This document shows positions 61,633 through 64,000 of a stretch of 64,000 nucleotides of DNA, piece after piece (positions within the stretch are counted from its first letter, which is position 1; each line of letters opens with the position of its first letter). The position numbers and the translations under genes are program-made. The notes under the pieces were generated by a model that saw only the letters and a list, made by a program, of their open reading frames with translations, searched no databases and was not told where the DNA came from. This DNA is from Geothrix sp. PMB-07 (lineage in GTDB: Bacteria > Acidobacteriota > Holophagae > Holophagales > Holophagaceae), in contig NZ_CP132333.1 in assembly GCF_030758935.1 (NCBI RefSeq), positions 558,001 through 622,000 on the forward strand, read 5' to 3'.

Positions 61633-61658
61633 CGAACGCCCGCTTCGGCGGGCGTTCG
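61633..61658 (+). terminator. ilvE terminator hairpin with UUCG loop
   Basis: CGAACGCCCGC pairs perfectly with GCGGGCGTTCG around a TTCG tetraloop, 16 bases after the ilvE stop. There is no long T tract. Confidence 0.7.
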
Positions 61659-61799
61659 CATGTACGGAAGCGATGGGATTGGAAACTAAACCGACTTCCT
61701 GCATTCGGGTAATCATGGGGTTCCGACCACCCCAAACGTTCCGTAAACCTGCTCATCAAACCCGGGCTACTCCCGGTCTGCGCGTCTGGAGGTTTCTGC

Positions 61800-62777
61800 A
61801 TGACGTCGATTTATGCCCGCCTCTTCCGTGTCCTTGGCGCCGTGACCCTGTGCCTGACCTGGGCCTGCGCCCGCAAGCCCACCTCGGAGATCCGCCCCCA
61901 ATTCACCGCGAAGGAGGCTGTGGCAGACATTCCCATGCACTGGATCTCCCTCCCCCGGCCAAGTCCCCTGCCTCCGCTGGACCATGGCGCCTTGCTGGTG
62001 CCCGTGACTTTCGAAGGGCTTTCCGACAAGCCGCTCTACATGCAGTTCGACATGGGCCACCCCACCACGGTGCTCTATGCCAACAAGTGGGCCGACCTCG
62101 TTCCGCGCCTCAGGGCCGTTGGCCAGACCTTCACCACCGACGGGCCCACCGTACAGAACCTGTCGTTCCGGGTGGGAGCTCTGCCCGTGCGGGCCGGACG
62201 TTTGGTTGTCCTGGCCAACCAGGCGCCCGGCATCGATTGGAAGGGTGACGGCGTGGAGATCATCGGAACCATCGGCGCCGATCTGGTGGCTGGTCGCACC
62301 CTGGTGATGGATTTCAAGGGTGACCGCATCCAGGTGGCCGCGGATCGCTCCCTGGTGGCCCGTCCAGGGGATGTGTTCACACCCTTCAGCATCCGCTGGC
62401 GCCGCATGCTCATCCCGGCGCGAGTGGATGGAAAGGCGACCCGCATCATGTACGATTCCGGTTCCAGCGCCTTCGCCCTCATCACCAGCGAATCCGCCTG
62501 GACGCGCATGGGGCGGCCTGGTGCCATCCCAACCTCCTTCCCGGTCCGATCCTGGAAGCGCACCCTCACAGCCCATGTGGTGGATACGGATGCCACCATG
62601 CAAATCGGCCAAGTGACCCTCCCCATCCAGCAGGTGAGCCGCATGGAGGGCACCAGCTGGTGGCAGGGGATGGCCATGCGGTTCTTCGGAATGGGCGGCA
62701 TGGCGGGCAACCGCCTCTTTCTGGGCCACCGTCTGATCCTGGATACTGCCAGGCAGGAATTCTGTCTCAGCGAATGA
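61800..62777 (+). CDS. Exported retropepsin-like aspartyl protease-like protein
   Basis: 325 residues. N-terminal hydrophobic segment ends near Cys23, an imperfect lipobox. Two similar beta lobes follow: LYMQFDMGHPTTVLY (about 79-93) and MYDSGSSAFALI (about 217-228), the second with a D-S/T-G-type active-site sequence; the first has D-M-G instead of D-T-G. This resembles bacterial retropepsin-like proteins, but the altered first motif makes protease activity doubtful. Confidence 0.6.
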   Translation: MTSIYARLFRVLGAVTLCLTWACARKPTSEIRPQFTAKEAVADIPMHWISLPRPSPLPPLDHGALLVPVTFEGLSDKPLYMQFDMGHPTTVLYANKWADLVPRLRAVGQTFTTDGPTVQNLSFRVGALPVRAGRLVVLANQAPGIDWKGDGVEIIGTIGADLVAGRTLVMDFKGDRIQVAADRSLVARPGDVFTPFSIRWRRMLIPARVDGKATRIMYDSGSSAFALITSESAWTRMGRPGAIPTSFPVRSWKRTLTAHVVDTDATMQIGQVTLPIQQVSRMEGTSWWQGMAMRFFGMGGMAGNRLFLGHRLILDTARQEFCLSE

Positions 62778-62823
62778 CCCTGTTTGAATCGATTCGTTGG
62801 CGCCCCCTTTGTAGGAGCCCCGC

Positions 62824-64000
62824 ATGATCACCCGCGCCCTCTTCCTGCTGGTCGGCCTCTCGTTCAGTGCCTCGCACGGCGCGCCCCTCCAGGCACCTGA
62901 GCCCCGCATCGTGAGCTACAAGGAGGTCAGCGGGGAGCGGCTCAAGGCCCATATCTTCGAGCCACCGGCCTCCGCCCCCAGCCCGCGGGCCGCCATTCTG
63001 CTCTTCCACGGCGGGGGTTGGAACAGTGGCGACGCCACATGGGTCTACACGGCAGCGCGACGTTTCGCCAACCTGGGCATGGTGGCCATCGCCATCGACT
63101 ATCGGCTGTCGGATGAGAAGGCTGTGACACCCCTTGATGCCGTGGAGGATGCCCGGGATGCCATCCACTGGGCCCGGACACAGAGCCGCTCGCTGGGCAT
63201 TGATTCAGGGCGGATCGCCGCCTATGGCGTTTCCGCAGGAGGGCACTTGGCTGCTGCGGCAGCCCTGATTGGTCGGAATCCAGGTGAAGGCCCCCAGGCA
63301 CTGGATCGCCCCGATGCCCTGGTGCTCTATTCCCCTGCGGTGGCCATCACGCAGAGCGGGTGGGTGCGCAAGCTACTGCTGGGCCGAGCGAAGCCGGAGG
63401 ACCTTTCCCCGGATGCCTTTGTGGCCCCAGGGGCGCCGCCCAGCTGCATCAACCAGGGTACAGAGGACACCCTCACCCCCTTCGTGCCGGCGCTGCTCTT
63501 TTCAAGGAGCTTGAGGGCCGCTGGGAATGTGTGTGAACTGAACCGGTTCAGCGGGCTGGGCCACCTGCTGAGCCGGAAGCTCGATGAGCAGGAATGGCAG
63601 TTTGACCCCGATCCCGTGGCCCGGGCCGATGCCTGGCGCGCCGAAGAGGCCTTCCTGGCCCGCCAGGGCTTCCTGCCTCCGCAGCCCAAGGCGGCCCCCT
63701 CTCCGGAAAGTGTGGTCCGCGCCCTGACCGAAGCCTTCAATGCCCGGCAGATGGATACCCTGCTCGACTTCGTGGCGAAGGATGTGCACTGGCAGATGTC
63801 CACCGGAGACCAGTTCCATCTCCAGGCGAAGGGGCGGGAGGCCCTGGGGAAGGCCTTGACTGTCACCCTCCGGCAGCGTCCCATGCTCCAGCGGGGCCTG
63901 CACATGCTGGCGACCAACGGAGACTTCGTGTCCGTGCGGCAACGGGATGTATGGACCGGATCAAACGGCGAAACGCGCAGCCAGAACGCCTTCATGGTCT
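62824..64000 (+). CDS. Alpha/beta hydrolase (esterase) fused to an NTF2/SnoaL-like domain, truncated by the window end
   Basis: At least 392 residues with the 3' end outside the window. Signal peptide (about 1-19), then an alpha/beta hydrolase of the BD-FAE/acetyl-esterase type: HGGGW oxyanion motif at 62-66, nucleophile Ser137 in GVSAGG, probable Asp215 in GTEDT and His247 in GLGHLL. From about 296 a second domain begins with VVRALTEAFNARQMDTLLDFVAKDVHW, a SnoaL/NTF2-like start. Probable extracytoplasmic ester hydrolase. Confidence 0.85.
   Translation, partial: MITRALFLLVGLSFSASHGAPLQAPEPRIVSYKEVSGERLKAHIFEPPASAPSPRAAILLFHGGGWNSGDATWVYTAARRFANLGMVAIAIDYRLSDEKAVTPLDAVEDARDAIHWARTQSRSLGIDSGRIAAYGVSAGGHLAAAAALIGRNPGEGPQALDRPDALVLYSPAVAITQSGWVRKLLLGRAKPEDLSPDAFVAPGAPPSCINQGTEDTLTPFVPALLFSRSLRAAGNVCELNRFSGLGHLLSRKLDEQEWQFDPDPVARADAWRAEEAFLARQGFLPPQPKAAPSPESVVRALTEAFNARQMDTLLDFVAKDVHWQMSTGDQFHLQAKGREALGKALTVTLRQRPMLQRGLHMLATNGDFVSVRQRDVWTGSNGETRSQNAFMV

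Noticed and set aside
1-64000. CRISPR arrays, rRNA, tRNA, prophage or integron features
   Set aside because: No regularly spaced repeats, no RNA gene folds and no integrase or transposase genes were seen on either strand.

Overview
The window is high-GC DNA densely packed with genes on both strands. It looks like one contiguous chromosomal region of a Gram-negative bacterium: there are lipobox lipoproteins, periplasmic parvulins, a LapB-type LPS regulator, outer-membrane-like barrels and a proton-pumping complex I. The mixture of an MglA-type GTPase with roadblock partners, an XPB-family helicase, FHA signalling proteins and a DUF5916 protein suggests Acidobacteriota, most likely the Holophaga/Geothrix group. 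This is an inference from gene content; no rRNA or tRNA gene is present to confirm it. I saw no phage, integrase, transposase gene or CRISPR array. No gene-free stretch exceeds 300 bases.

Layout. 1-5 kb: Bax-inhibitor-1 protein, a tandem parvulin pair, S4 protein, YhaM-type exonuclease, and an unknown protein behind a candidate sigma-54 promoter. 5-9 kb: lapB and a family-4 uracil-DNA glycosylase on the minus strand, then an ECF sigma factor with a probable anti-sigma. 9-16 kb: a helicase-associated protein, a secreted metzincin and an XPB helicase. 16-19 kb: an sbtA-purE-purK operon with a divergent winged-helix regulator. 19-25 kb: substrate-binding protein plus hybrid histidine kinase, pgpA and an FtsX/LolD-type ABC system. 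25-34 kb: DUF5916 barrel, rimO, FHA-GAF-adenylate cyclase, small membrane proteins, dcd and an FHA-RDD protein. 34-42 kb: mglA, gltX, proC behind an attenuator-like leader, glnS and a GH36-like glycosidase. 42-50 kb: nuoHIJKLMN, interrupted by a 267-bp MITE-like element. 50-55 kb: MacA/MacB-like efflux proteins, an MFS exporter and two roadblock-type proteins. 55-64 kb: tpx, a duplicated DoxX-like protein, a GDSL hydrolase, a DUF4136 lipoprotein, MocR regulator plus ilvE, an aspartyl-protease-like lipoprotein and a truncated esterase fusion.

How genes work together. The clearest functional unit is sbtA-purE-purK: a putative bicarbonate importer is translationally coupled to the purine enzymes that consume bicarbonate, and a 9-bp palindrome sits in the divergent promoter region. 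A second unit couples a PstS-like binding protein to a membrane hybrid kinase with no transporter genes. The complex I genes are only the membrane arm plus NuoI; NuoA-G are not in the window.

The most noteworthy non-coding signals are the inverted-repeat element with TAA flanks between nuoH and nuoI, the terminator and alternative hairpin immediately upstream of proC, helically phased TGGTCT repeats upstream of the MocR gene, and a GG-N10-GC sigma-54-like promoter at 4551-4566.
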